Assembly (NCBI RefSeq): GCF_003946405.1
Contig: NZ_RHOG01000016.1
Span: 1 to 52,723 of the forward strand
Length of the DNA: 52,723 nucleotides
Direction of reading: 5' to 3'
From: Lacticaseibacillus yichunensis
GTDB lineage: Bacteria > Bacillota > Bacilli > Lactobacillales > Lactobacillaceae
In this document: piece by piece, positions 28,358-37,327 of the stretch
Layout: every line of letters begins with the position of its first letter
Numbering within the stretch: the stretch's first letter is position 1
Made by a program: the position numbers and the translations under genes
The notes under the pieces: model-generated
Told to the model about the DNA's origin: nothing
What the model saw: the letters and a program-made list of their open reading frames with translations, nothing else
Databases searched by the model: none

Positions 28358-28972
28358 ATGCTTGAGATCTTTCTGTTCGTCAACCCGCTTGGCACGCGCT
28401 GTCGACACGCAGAACAGGCGATGACGCGTATTGCCCAAGAACTGCCAACGCCGATCACCCTTCATTTTGTCCCCTTAGTCAACTTTGCGATCATTGACGC
28501 TTTTATGGCGCGCCACCATTTAGATGAAAACGATCTGGCGCTTCGCAACCAACTCTTCGATGCGGCCTATCAGGTCTCGCTGGATTATAAAGCCGCTCAG
28601 TTTCAGGGCAACCGCCTCGCGCGGGCCCTGTTGATCGCTGAACAGGAAATGTTTCGTCACCATCACCGTCAATACGATGCGGCCTTCGCCGACCAATGCA
28701 TTCAGGCATCTGGCCTCGACCGCGAAGCCTTTGACGCCGATCGCGCAGAAGAGGCGGCGATGCACAATTGCTTCACCTCCGATCAGCGCATCGCCTATGA
28801 GATGGGCGTGACCGAGACGCCTGCCGCTGTGATCTTCGATGTCACGCATCCGGATCGCGATGGCGTGCGCGTTTTGAACATCACCAGCTATCACCACCTC
28901 AAACACATCTGCGAACAGATCGGCGCGGCCAGCCAACCCTTGCCGCCCCAGCGCCTGCTTCATATTTTGTGA
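28358..28972 (+). CDS. yjbH: YjbH-like thioredoxin-fold protein (Spx/ClpXP adaptor family)
   Basis: 204-aa DsbA/YjbH-family protein. The N-terminus EIFLFVNPLGTRC aligns with the YjbH start, where Bacillus has VDPLCPEC; the first cysteine is missing, so a redox CxxC is absent. In B. subtilis YjbH delivers the regulator Spx to ClpXP. Placement beside relQ-nadK-rluD and coiA matches the Bacillus coiA-yjbH-yjbM neighbourhood and supports the name. The ATG follows AGGAGGTCCACC. It is convergent with coiA. Confidence 0.82.
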   Translation: MLEIFLFVNPLGTRCRHAEQAMTRIAQELPTPITLHFVPLVNFAIIDAFMARHHLDENDLALRNQLFDAAYQVSLDYKAAQFQGNRLARALLIAEQEMFRHHHRQYDAAFADQCIQASGLDREAFDADRAEEAAMHNCFTSDQRIAYEMGVTETPAAVIFDVTHPDRDGVRVLNITSYHHLKHICEQIGAASQPLPPQRLLHIL

Positions 28973-29013
28973 AAAAAACGGGTCGTCCGCCATGCGGACT
29001 ACCCGTTTTGTTT
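28973..29013. terminator. Bidirectional terminator between yjbH and coiA
   Basis: AAAACGGGTCGTCCGC and GCGGACTACCCGTTTT pair with one mismatch around CAT, with A- and T-runs outside. Confidence 0.93.
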
Positions 29014-30057
29014 TGTCTGCCGAGCCAGCGCCAGCTGTTTGACAGTCAGATCTGGATACCATGGCGGTCGCCGTTGCCAAGCAAAGCCACTCGCTGTTTT
29101 CACCAGCCATCCCTGGTCGATCAAGACCGCCAGCCACGCGCGGCGCATCGCAGACAACACCGCAAATGGCGGCAATAGCGGCGTGTGCACAAGTGGGGCG
29201 AGCCCGCGCCAAAATTCCTGCTCCGCGGCTTGTGATATGGTCGGCGCCTCCTGAAACGCCAGCAACCACTGCACCCGCACCTGCCACTCCGGCAAATGTA
29301 GCCCGATCAGCCCACTGCCCGCCTCATGCACGACCCAGGGACAACCGGCAAGATGCAGCCCACGCTCATAACAGGCTCGTTGCAACGCGACCACCCGCTT
29401 ATCGGCAAAATGCAGTTGCGTCTGAATTTGCTCGGCCTCCCGCAGTGGATCGCGGCGGCGCGGCAACAGCCGAGTCGCGCCCGGCATTCGGGTCTCAGTC
29501 AAAGTCGCCGGGGCCAATTGCCAATGAACCAGCTGACCGCCTGGCATTTTCAAGAACCAAAGCTGAAACCCCGGGCTCAAAAACAGCCCCTGCTTGCTGG
29601 TTGGCCAAGCGCTTTGATAGCGGCTGCCCAGCACCCAGAACACGGTGAGGCCAAGCTGCTGGTAGCCCTTGGTCCGCGCCGCCAATTTTTCCTCATTGAG
29701 CGGGCTGCATTGAAACTCGATGACCAGTGTCGCTTCCCCGCGCCGCCACACCACATCGGCACGTTGGCGGATGCTGGGAAAATAGGTCTCAAGCGCCACC
29801 TCATAACCCAGCTTTGCCCCCAAGTCCGCCAGCCACCGCTTGCCCGTCAAATGTTGCAGGCTTTCCGGCTCGGTGCTGGCCTCGCACGGCGGCCCCAGAT
29901 GATAAAAATGTGCCGGCATGATCGCCCCATTGCGTACCCCGACCGGCATCCGGCAAGCCGGACAGACAAAAGCACTTCCTTGGGCCCGCAGCGCAGCGGC
30001 CTGCTCGTGATCATTCAATGTGATCAGCTGCGCTTTTGCATCCATCGCCACAAACAT
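28999..30057 (-). CDS. coiA: Competence protein CoiA
   Basis: 352-aa CoiA-like protein, needed in streptococci after DNA uptake for recombination. An N-terminal zinc-finger-like CPACRMPVG is followed by a nuclease-like region with RADVVW and LVIEFQCS (PD-(D/E)xK type, residues about 110-135). ATG 30057 lies 7 nt after GGAGGG; the frame extends to 30159 without a ribosome-binding site. Lactobacilli often keep coiA without proven natural competence. The C-terminal ~20 codons overlap the terminator region. Confidence 0.85.
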   Translation of the reverse strand: MFVAMDAKAQLITLNDHEQAAALRAQGSAFVCPACRMPVGVRNGAIMPAHFYHLGPPCEASTEPESLQHLTGKRWLADLGAKLGYEVALETYFPSIRQRADVVWRRGEATLVIEFQCSPLNEEKLAARTKGYQQLGLTVFWVLGSRYQSAWPTSKQGLFLSPGFQLWFLKMPGGQLVHWQLAPATLTETRMPGATRLLPRRRDPLREAEQIQTQLHFADKRVVALQRACYERGLHLAGCPWVVHEAGSGLIGLHLPEWQVRVQWLLAFQEAPTISQAAEQEFWRGLAPLVHTPLLPPFAVLSAMRRAWLAVLIDQGWLVKTASGFAWQRRPPWYPDLTVKQLALARQTKQNG

Positions 30058-30165
30058 CACCCATCCCTCCCTTCTAAATAAAAAGATTACGCAAAAACGC
30101 CTGGCGCCCCTCCTACGCTGAAGAGGGACGCCAGGCGTTTTTGAAAAATGGCCAGGCAAAATAAG

Positions 30166-31509
30166 TTAGTTTTTGAAGCTATGTAGCGGCGCTGGAATGC
30201 GTCCCCCACGGCCGATCAACACGCTGGCATCCCCATCGTTGACCGCCATGATTGGGGCGCGACCAAACAGCCCGCCGAATTCAATACTTTCGCCAACTGT
30301 TTTCCCCGGCACCGGAATCACGCGCACCGCAGTCGTCTTGTTGTTGATCATGCCGATCGCGGCTTCGTCGGCGATCATCCCGGCGATCGTGGTGGCCGGC
30401 GTGGCGCCCGGAATGGCGATCATGTCGAGGCCAACACTGCAGACGGCGGTCATCGCCTCCAATTTTTCTAAATTGATCTGGCCAGCCGCTGCGGCACGAA
30501 TCATGTTGGCGTCTTCAGACACTGGGATGAACGCGCCTGACAACCCGCCGACGCGCTCGCAGGCCATGATGCCGCCTTTTTTCACCGCGTCGTTGAGCAA
30601 CGCCAAGGCCGCCGTGGTCCCCGGAGTCCCCACATGGCTGAGGCCCAGTGTCTCCAAGATCTGGGCCACCGAGTCCCCTTCCGCCGGGGTCGGCGCCAGC
30701 GACAGATCGACGATGTTGAACGGCACGCCGAGGCGCTCGGCCGCCTGCTGGCCCACGAATTGGCCCATGCGTGCGACCTTGAATGCCGTTTGCTTGATCA
30801 CTTCGCAGATCTCTTGGAACGGCGCATCGGGATGCTGCGCCAAGGCGCGCTGGACGACACCGGGCCCAGAAACACCGGTGTTCACGGCGCAGTCACCTTC
30901 AGATACGCCCCAAAACGCGCCGGCCATGAAGGGATTGTCTTCGACGGCATTGGCGAAAACCACCAGCTTCATTGCATTTTCTGGTTTGATCGCCGCGACC
31001 TCTTTGACGACTTGCCCCATCAAGGCAACGGCGTCCATGTTGAGCCCGGCGCGTGTGCTCCCAACATTGACGCTCGAACAGACGCGCTCGGTGCTCGCCA
31101 GCGCCTCAGGAATCGCGTGCATCAACGCGAGGTCCGCTTGGGTGCAGCCGTTTTCGACCAGCGCGGAAAAACCGCCGATCAGGTCGACACCGACCGCTTT
31201 GGCGGCGTCATCCAGCGTTTTTGCCAACAGGACAAAATCCGGGTGCGGGTCTTGGCCGGCCAACAGCGCGACCGGGGTCACACTGATGCGCTTGTTGACG
31301 ATCGGGATCCCATACTCACTTTCGATCGCGTTGGCCACCTCGACCAAATGGGCCGCCTTGGTCGTAATTTTGCGCGTGATCGCCGCGGCGGTGGCGGCCG
31401 TATTTTCCCCGATGCAATCCAGCAGCGAGATGCCCATGGTGATGGTGCGAATGTCCAGGTTCTCTTCGCTGATCATTTCAATTGTCTCTTTGATCTGATT
31501 GGTGTCCAT
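30166..31509 (-). CDS. PFL-family protein UPF0210
   Basis: 447-aa protein of UPF0210 (DUF711), a pyruvate-formate-lyase-fold family of unknown function. Marks are [15 protein letters not shown] at the N-terminus and [20 protein letters not shown]. It is nearly always encoded next to a small ACT-domain protein, as here: its ribosome-binding site GGAGG overlaps the ACT gene stop. It could be a metabolic enzyme allosterically controlled by the ACT partner, but no reaction is known to me. Confidence 0.93.
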   Translation of the reverse strand: MDTNQIKETIEMISEENLDIRTITMGISLLDCIGENTAATAAAITRKITTKAAHLVEVANAIESEYGIPIVNKRISVTPVALLAGQDPHPDFVLLAKTLDDAAKAVGVDLIGGFSALVENGCTQADLALMHAIPEALASTERVCSSVNVGSTRAGLNMDAVALMGQVVKEVAAIKPENAMKLVVFANAVEDNPFMAGAFWGVSEGDCAVNTGVSGPGVVQRALAQHPDAPFQEICEVIKQTAFKVARMGQFVGQQAAERLGVPFNIVDLSLAPTPAEGDSVAQILETLGLSHVGTPGTTAALALLNDAVKKGGIMACERVGGLSGAFIPVSEDANMIRAAAAGQINLEKLEAMTAVCSVGLDMIAIPGATPATTIAGMIADEAAIGMINNKTTAVRVIPVPGKTVGESIEFGGLFGRAPIMAVNDGDASVLIGRGGRIPAPLHSFKN

Positions 31510-31518
31510 GGCCGCCTC

Positions 31519-31785
31519 CTACAATTGGTGCATCGCGGTGAAGATCTCTTGGCGCGCCACCTGAATCGTCACGCCGATCCCACTGCCAGTTTGCGCCATC
31601 GCCGCCTTGAACGCCGCAAAATCGCTGGTCGCGGGGAGCTGCGCCAGGAGCATCATCGTGAACGCGCCTTGCATGATGGTCTGCGACACATCCAAAATAT
31701 TCACTTCTTCTTTGGCTAAAGCCGCGGTCACCGCCGCAATAATGCCGACCTTATCTGTTCCGATCACCGTTACGATCACTTTCAT
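31519..31785 (-). CDS. ACT-domain protein UPF0237
   Basis: 88-aa stand-alone ACT domain (KVIVTVIGTDKVGIIAAVTAALA), the small-molecule-binding fold, probably sensing an amino acid. ATG 31785 follows AAAGGTGG; the frame continues upstream to 31965 but without support. It is the first gene of a two-gene operon with the UPF0210 gene. Confidence 0.93.
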   Translation of the reverse strand: MKVIVTVIGTDKVGIIAAVTAALAKEEVNILDVSQTIMQGAFTMMLLAQLPATSDFAAFKAAMAQTGSGIGVTIQVARQEIFTAMHQL

Positions 31786-31897
31786 GAATCGCGCCACCTT
31801 TGCGTTTTCGCCAATTTTAGCATATTCGCGCAGTGGGCAAAACAAACGGTCGTGGTCAATGCGTTTGTACGTTATACTGATGGCGGAGGATCTTGAT

Positions 31898-33250
31898 ATG
31901 AAGAAATTAATACAAAGCGTCGTGGCGCTGCTGGCGATGACCCTTTTTGCCGGTTTGCTGGCCACCAGCTATCCGCAAGCCGCCGCCCCGGCCAGTCAGC
32001 TGACCGCCACCACCCAGCCGCAATTGTGGGTCCTGAGCGACACCCATTTCATTGCGCCGAGTCTTCACGATGAGAAAAAAGCCTATCAGCTGATCAAGGG
32101 GTCCGACGCCGGCAAAGATATGGACTATCAGCCCGTCGCCATCAATGCGCTTGTCCAAACCGCGCTGAAAAAACGGCCGACCGCAGTGATCATCACCGGC
32201 GATGTCACCTTCAACGGGGCCAAGGCCAGCGCTGAGAGTCTGGCCAAACGCCTGGCGCCCCTTGAAAAGGCCGGGATCCACGTGCTAGTCATTCCCGGCA
32301 ATCATGACATCTACGACGGCTGGGCGCGTGCGTATAAAGGCGATGAGCAGCAAGTCGTCGACCAGATCAGCCCCAGTGATTGGAAAAACATCTGGTCGGG
32401 TAGTTACCAAGCCGCCAGCAGTGTCGACAGCCAGTCCCTGAGCTACACGGTGACGCTGAATCGCAACTATGAGCTGATCATGCTGGACAGCAATATCTAT
32501 ACCGTGCAGCCGGCAACGCGGCCGCCAAGCACCGGCGGGATGCTCAAACCGGAGACCTTGACCTGGCTCACGGCCCAACTTAAGGCCGCGCGGAAAAATG
32601 GCCGGACGCCACTGGTCTTCATGCACCACAACCTCTACGCGCACAGCGCCGTAGTCTCCACCGGCTATGTCCTCAGCAACGCCGACACGCTCCAGAAGCT
32701 CCTGACAAAATACAAGGTGCAAGTCCTCTTTTCGGGTCACATCCATGCCCAAGACATCGAAAACGACCCAGCCGGTAAGTGCCTCACCACCGAGATCGTC
32801 GATGGCGCGTTTTCCATTTCGCCGGCGGGTTATGGCATCGTGGACCTGACGCCGACCACCCTGCACTACCAGCGCCAAGCCTTGGATATCTCGCCCTATC
32901 TGACCGCCAAGCAGAAAAAGAATCCAGATCTGCGCGACTATCCGGCTTATCTGAAGAAGTTGTTCATGCGCAACGGTCAGGCGCTGGCTATCAACACCAT
33001 GATGGATGGCAGTGACACGTTCTCCGACAAAGAAGTGACGATCGGCGCGGACTTCATCGGCGAGCTAAATTGGCGGTACTTCACCGGCCAGGACGATCCG
33101 ACCGCCAAAGAACTGGCAACGCTCAAGGCTTCCAAAGGCTATCAGATCGTCAAACGGTCCCCGAGCTTGATGCGGTATGTGAATTCGATTCTGCAGGATA
33201 AGAATCTGAACGACCAGACGCTGACGATTCACTTCAACACAAACAAATAG
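31898..33250 (+). CDS. Secreted metallophosphoesterase
   Basis: 450-aa calcineurin-like phosphoesterase with an N-terminal signal peptide (MKKLIQS, hydrophobic core, cleavage probably near AAA-PAS at about 30). All metal-binding blocks are present: SDTH (Asp48, His50), GDVTFNG (Asp102), GNHD (134-137), MHHN (about 242-245) and SGHIH (about 279-283). Homologues act on cyclic nucleotides or phosphodiesters outside the cell; the substrate here is unknown. ATG 31898 lies 8 nt after GGAGG. A TATACT box lies at about 31874. Confidence 0.92.
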   Translation: MKKLIQSVVALLAMTLFAGLLATSYPQAAAPASQLTATTQPQLWVLSDTHFIAPSLHDEKKAYQLIKGSDAGKDMDYQPVAINALVQTALKKRPTAVIITGDVTFNGAKASAESLAKRLAPLEKAGIHVLVIPGNHDIYDGWARAYKGDEQQVVDQISPSDWKNIWSGSYQAASSVDSQSLSYTVTLNRNYELIMLDSNIYTVQPATRPPSTGGMLKPETLTWLTAQLKAARKNGRTPLVFMHHNLYAHSAVVSTGYVLSNADTLQKLLTKYKVQVLFSGHIHAQDIENDPAGKCLTTEIVDGAFSISPAGYGIVDLTPTTLHYQRQALDISPYLTAKQKKNPDLRDYPAYLKKLFMRNGQALAINTMMDGSDTFSDKEVTIGADFIGELNWRYFTGQDDPTAKELATLKASKGYQIVKRSPSLMRYVNSILQDKNLNDQTLTIHFNTNK

Positions 33251-33252
33251 AC

Positions 33253-33286
33253 TAAAAAAGGGGCCCTCGCCCCTTTTTTAGTCCAC
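33253..33286. terminator. Bidirectional terminator after the metallophosphoesterase
   Basis: AAAAAAGGGG and CCCCTTTTTT with a CCCTCG loop. It ends the plus-strand gene and, read on the minus strand, the putative RNA from 33629. Confidence 0.95.
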
Positions 33287-33629
33287 TTAACACGGTAGAC
33301 ACAGCAAACAGGCCGTCGAGGTCCAAATTTTTCGCCAGCCTGCTTGGTGCCAGTGGGCCGCGGTCCTCCCCTCCCCCTTGGGTACAGGAAAGAACCCCGT
33401 CTCATCCTATTCAATTGCCCTAAGCGCGGTATGTACCCCGGCCGCTGGCTTAATACTCCGGACTTCCCGTCACGCTTGCATTGATGGTAGGAGGCAGCCC
33501 ATGCTCCCTAATGTCTGATCTAGAACACCATCAATGGTTGCGAGCCGCAAAGGAGCCGGCCGTTCGTCGCTTTTGCCTGGCAGATCAATGACATGCCTGC
33601 CGCCAAGTGCGAGCTTCTAAACTTTTAGT
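33253..33629 (-). ncRNA. Putative structured non-coding RNA, about 375 nt
   Basis: Promoter TTGACA (33660-33665), 18 bp, TATACT (33636-33641) on the minus strand drives this interval, which ends at a perfect intrinsic terminator. No frame with a ribosome-binding site is present. The ends can pair (CACTTA at the 5' end with TAAGTG near 33284-33289). Inside, CATTGATGGT and ACCATCAATG (about 33479-33537) form a 10-bp stem enclosing smaller hairpins. It does not show the tmRNA, SRP RNA or RNase P signatures I know. It may be an unannotated regulatory RNA. Confidence 0.45.
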
Positions 33630-33635
33630 AAGTGA

Positions 33636-33665
33636 AGTATAGATCCGGGTATCGATGCCTGTCAA
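33636..33665 (-). promoter_or_regulatory. Strong promoter with no gene behind it
   Basis: TTGACA-N18-TATACT on the minus strand, just beyond the patB terminator. The only sequence it can transcribe before the next terminator is the gene-free interval 33253-33629. Confidence 0.75.
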
Positions 33666-33685
33666 GGAGGCGCTTTCATTTTTGG

Positions 33686-33716
33686 CCAAAAAAAGCCGGC
33701 AACAGCGGCCGGCTTT
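33686..33716 (-). terminator. Intrinsic terminator of patB
   Basis: Minus-strand AAAGCCGG and CCGGCTTT stem followed by further T. Confidence 0.9.
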
Positions 33717-33738
33717 CGTCATCAAATCGCCAAATCGT

Positions 33739-34935
33739 TCATCGTTGATGAAGTGCTGTGATCACACGTTCTGCAGCCTCCAGCACCAGCTTGGGATCCG
33801 TCGCCAGATTCATCCGGATGCAGGTCGCTGTTTTCGGTGAGAACCAGGCCCCATAATCCACCGCGATTCGGCACTGGTCCTGCACGAACGGCTGAATCGC
33901 GTCCGGCTTCATGTAGGCGCCAAGATCGACGAACGACAGGTAAGTGCCCTCAAGCGCAGAGAGCCGCACATCGGGGGCGCCGGCTGCAAATGCTGCCTGC
34001 AATTCCCCATAATTATGACGAATCACCTGAATCAGTTGCGTCAGCCATGGCCCGCCGTGCTCATAACCCGCCTGCGTCGCCACCTGGCCGAGCAAAGTGC
34101 CCGCCACCGCGTTGTGCGCGGTCGCAAAGGCATCATAATCCGCCCGACGCGCATCGTCTGGAATGATGATATGGGCATTGCGCAGCGACGCCAGGTTGAA
34201 GGTCTTGGAGGCGGCGTTGAGCACGATCAGGTTGTCATGATAACGGCCATCGGCGATGCTCAGCGTCGAGGTGAAGCGTGGTCCGCCGATCTCAAAATCT
34301 TGATGGATCTCATCGCTGATCACCAGCACCTGATATTTTTCTGCTAAGGCCAGCACCTGCGCTAATTCGGTCGCCGTCCAAATGCGGCCCACGGGATTGT
34401 GCGGCGAGCACAAGATCGTGACATGGACATCCGGCCGCGCAAAAGCTTTTTCCAAGGCGTCAAAGTCGATGTGCCAGCCGCTGTCATTTTGCACGAGATC
34501 AGCGGAAACAACGACGCGCCCCTGATTTTCGATGGCCTTCATGAACGGGTAATAGACCGGCTGCATGATCACCACCGGCTCGCCCGGTTTCGTCAGCCAT
34601 GCGACCATGCGATACAGCGCATTGACCACGCCGACATCAAACCGCACCCACTCAGCCTTGACCTCAGTGTGGTGCCGCGTCTGCATCCAGTTGGCCAAGG
34701 CGTCATAATACCCCTGCGGCACCAGCGGATACCCGAACACCCCGCTCTTGACCCGGGCGATCAGTGCGTCCTTGATCGGCTGAGGCGTGGAAAATTCCAT
34801 GTCCGCGATCCACATTGGCAGGAGCCCGTCCGTGCCAAATTCGGCGCGCTGGCCATCCCATTTTTCGTTGTCGGTGCCGCGCCGGTCGACGAGATGGGTC
34901 TTGATAAATTCCTTGTTTTCTTCGGTCAAAGTCAT
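33739..34935 (-). CDS. patB: PLP-dependent cystathionine beta-lyase / C-S lyase (PatB/MalY type)
   Basis: 398-aa class-I-fold PLP enzyme. It cleaves C-S bonds in cystathionine or cysteine conjugates, with homocysteine, pyruvate and ammonia as products; homologues influence methionine supply and sulfur aroma. Marks are LPMWIADMEFSTP near residue 40, CSPHNPVGRIW, ISDEIHQDF and the PLP-lysine region NAASKTFNLASLRN near 240. The ATG follows AGAGG. An extended -10 (TGGTACACT, about 34968-34976) precedes it. Substrate preference is inferred. Confidence 0.9.
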   Translation of the reverse strand: MTLTEENKEFIKTHLVDRRGTDNEKWDGQRAEFGTDGLLPMWIADMEFSTPQPIKDALIARVKSGVFGYPLVPQGYYDALANWMQTRHHTEVKAEWVRFDVGVVNALYRMVAWLTKPGEPVVIMQPVYYPFMKAIENQGRVVVSADLVQNDSGWHIDFDALEKAFARPDVHVTILCSPHNPVGRIWTATELAQVLALAEKYQVLVISDEIHQDFEIGGPRFTSTLSIADGRYHDNLIVLNAASKTFNLASLRNAHIIIPDDARRADYDAFATAHNAVAGTLLGQVATQAGYEHGGPWLTQLIQVIRHNYGELQAAFAAGAPDVRLSALEGTYLSFVDLGAYMKPDAIQPFVQDQCRIAVDYGAWFSPKTATCIRMNLATDPKLVLEAAERVITALHQR

Positions 34936-35148
34936 CGCAATTGCCTCTTTAAACTAGTATTGCCTTCAGTGTACCAGACTTGCGGGACAATGGCTGACGC
35001 AAAATAACGGGCGTTGCGCCCAGCGACTGGCGGTGGGCGAACAGCATTGCGCAACCCGCAGCGACTGGCGGCGGGCCGCCTCACCCTCGTCTCGCGCAGC
35101 ACCAACCAAAAAAGCGCCTGCCTCTCGAACAAGGCAAGCGCAACATCA

Positions 35149-37164
35149 CTATTTTGCCACATACACCCGCAGGCCCTTGGCATCCCCGTAGACGCCTTGA
35201 ATCTCAAACGCGAACCCGGGATAAAGCCGCATCAACTCTGCGAGATTTTGGAAATGCTGCTGGGCCAGCGCGGACCATTTTTCACCTGGCATCACGACGA
35301 ACACGCCCGGTGGATAAGGCAGCGCGCCTTCCAGCGCCACGCGCCCGATTGCCTGACTCAGCGTAATCCACTCACCATTGCCGCGAACAAATTCGGCATC
35401 CGCGGCGGCCGGCGTCATCACCGCTTCACCCCAATGCGCCGCCTGGAAAAGGCCTTGCAGGGACTCTGTCAATTCGAGGTCTTCGATATCGATGGTCATC
35501 TGATACGCCAACTCACGAAGCGTCATCCCCGCATAGCGCTCAAATGCCGGACCAGGCAGGGCGGCCGTCGCATCCGCCCCGGCAAAATACAACCGCTCCA
35601 GATTTTTCAACGCCGCCAATAGCCGTTGCCAATCCGCCTCACTGGAGCCAGGGGTCGCCAAGTACAAGCCGGAAAAGAGATCATTTTTCTCCGCGATGAT
35701 GCCCCGCGCCTCAAGATACGCCCCAACGATCGGCGCCGGCAGCGGATACGCCTCGGTGCCGTAGCAGACCGTCACCTTCAACGGATCGTTCAGATACTGC
35801 CCGCTGGCCACGTCGTCAAAGCCATGCCAGTTCGCGGCTGGCGCCACCGCCCACGCGGACGCCTGGCGTAGCGCCGCATCAGCGGCCGTGGCCCATGGCT
35901 TGCCGTCGACTGTCGGCGCGACAAACGGCCGAAACAGCTGCGTCGCAAACAACGCGCGGCGAAACGCATTGGCCTCATCCTGCGCCCGTGCCCATTGCGC
36001 CTGCCCGTCAAACGCCTGGACAGCCGCATTCACCGTCAGCGACGCATATAACGGATACGAATAACTGGTCGTCACATATTTCAGATAGGCGTGATTGAAG
36101 CGGTCATGGTCGATATAGCGCGCCTGCCCCTGCAAATGATGATCGCGCTTGAGAATCTGAGACCCCTGCGCCATCGCCGCCATTGTTTTATGAAGCGACT
36201 GGGTGACGAAAATGCCGGGATCATCCGGCCCCAGCTCAAGCTTGGCAACATCGCTGGCAGCCAGCGCCGGCACAAAATGTTCGTAGCCGCCCCAGGCATC
36301 GTCAAACAGGATGTAATCGCAGAGCGGCCCGAGATGCGTCAGCACATATTGCAGCGTCGCAAACTGGCCATCGTAAGTCGCCAGTTGCAACACCGCCAGC
36401 CGAAATGGGCGCTGCGCCGCGCCGCGAACCGGATCCACCTTGGTCGCCGCTTCCCGTAGCGTTTTTTCATCGAGACTGCTGGCAAGCGGGCCGCCGATCG
36501 CCCCCAGCGCATTGCGGTTGGTCGGCAGATAGACCGGTTTGGCGCCGGTGAACACCAACGCGGCATTGGCCAAGGACTTGTGGTTATTGCGGTCAAACAA
36601 GACAAGGTCCCCAGGCGCTAGCGCCGCCGCAGCCGCGATCGCATTTGCGCTGGTGGTGCCGTTGGTGACAAAATACGCCTCATCGACGCCGTAAGTCTGC
36701 GCCGCAAACCGCTCGGCCTCAAGCGGGCTGCCGCCATGCGTCATCATGTCACCGAGTTGATCGACCGAATCGCTGACGTCGGCCGTGAACAGTGCCTGGC
36801 CAAAAAAGTTGCGGAGTGCCTGGCCGGCCGGTGCGCTTTCAAAGGCGCGGCCGCCATGATGCCCCGGGGTCGCAAAACTGACTGGCTGCTCTGTCGAAAA
36901 ATCGATCAGGTCGCGCAAAAACGCGGGCACCTGCTGATTTTCATAAGCCGTCGCGGCCGCAAACACCTCGGCCCAAGCTGGCGACGCGGAAAAGGTGGGC
37001 AGGCCCGCCCGTTGCGCTGCGCCTGCATCCTGCGGCGAGGCCGGACCAACAACGGCCGCCAATGCCGTTGCGGGCACGTTGCTCGCCTTCACAAAAGTCC
37101 AACCTTGAGTCTCGGTCGGCGCCGCTGCCCCTTCACCGAGGCCAATTTTCAAACTATGAGTCAT
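35149..37164 (-). CDS. Orn/Lys/Arg decarboxylase family (group III PLP)
   Basis: 671-aa biodegradative decarboxylase. The PLP lysine is in QSLHKTMAAMAQGSQ; other marks are SFATPGHHGG near residue 95, TADVSDSVDQLGDMMTHGG, VTNGTTSANA and LFDDAWGGYEHF. Ornithine is the likeliest substrate among lactobacilli, but lysine or arginine cannot be excluded. ATG 37164 follows GAGCGTGA; ATG 37200 has no signal. It is divergent from an amino-acid permease, the usual partner in acid-resistance antiport, but that permease is frameshifted here. No terminator was found after it. Confidence 0.88.
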   Translation of the reverse strand: MTHSLKIGLGEGAAAPTETQGWTFVKASNVPATALAAVVGPASPQDAGAAQRAGLPTFSASPAWAEVFAAATAYENQQVPAFLRDLIDFSTEQPVSFATPGHHGGRAFESAPAGQALRNFFGQALFTADVSDSVDQLGDMMTHGGSPLEAERFAAQTYGVDEAYFVTNGTTSANAIAAAAALAPGDLVLFDRNNHKSLANAALVFTGAKPVYLPTNRNALGAIGGPLASSLDEKTLREAATKVDPVRGAAQRPFRLAVLQLATYDGQFATLQYVLTHLGPLCDYILFDDAWGGYEHFVPALAASDVAKLELGPDDPGIFVTQSLHKTMAAMAQGSQILKRDHHLQGQARYIDHDRFNHAYLKYVTTSYSYPLYASLTVNAAVQAFDGQAQWARAQDEANAFRRALFATQLFRPFVAPTVDGKPWATAADAALRQASAWAVAPAANWHGFDDVASGQYLNDPLKVTVCYGTEAYPLPAPIVGAYLEARGIIAEKNDLFSGLYLATPGSSEADWQRLLAALKNLERLYFAGADATAALPGPAFERYAGMTLRELAYQMTIDIEDLELTESLQGLFQAAHWGEAVMTPAAADAEFVRGNGEWITLSQAIGRVALEGALPYPPGVFVVMPGEKWSALAQQHFQNLAELMRLYPGFAFEIQGVYGDAKGLRVYVAK

Positions 37165-37327
37165 TTTGTCACGCTCTTTTCCGAAAATTGCTTGACCCAT
37201 TCTTGCTGCGTCCCTATGATGGAAAAGACTTTCATTTTGACCAGAGGAGGCGCGGGGTCTTGCATGCTAATAAAGCACCTGGCGAAATGGGCGTTGTCTG
37301 TTGACGTCACATTTCGGAGGAAACTAA

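Noticed and set aside
30173-31498. Long plus-strand frame (441 codons) opposite the UPF0210 gene
   Set aside because: It is the antisense of a conserved gene in G+C-rich DNA, has no ribosome-binding site and resembles no protein. The same applies to 13500-14246, 14442-15194, 7005-7784 and the minus-strand frame 19214-20308.
33253-33629. RNase P RNA, tmRNA, SRP RNA or 6S RNA
   Set aside because: A GGAAGTCCGG-like string recalls the RNase P core but lies at the wrong distance from the 5' end, and the other conserved blocks are missing. The tmRNA and SRP signatures are absent, and the length is wrong for 6S.
20213-33633. Shared 14-mer AACTTTTAGTAAGT at 20213-20226 and 33620-33633
   Set aside because: A few chance 14-mer matches are expected in a 52-kb window, and the flanks do not align.
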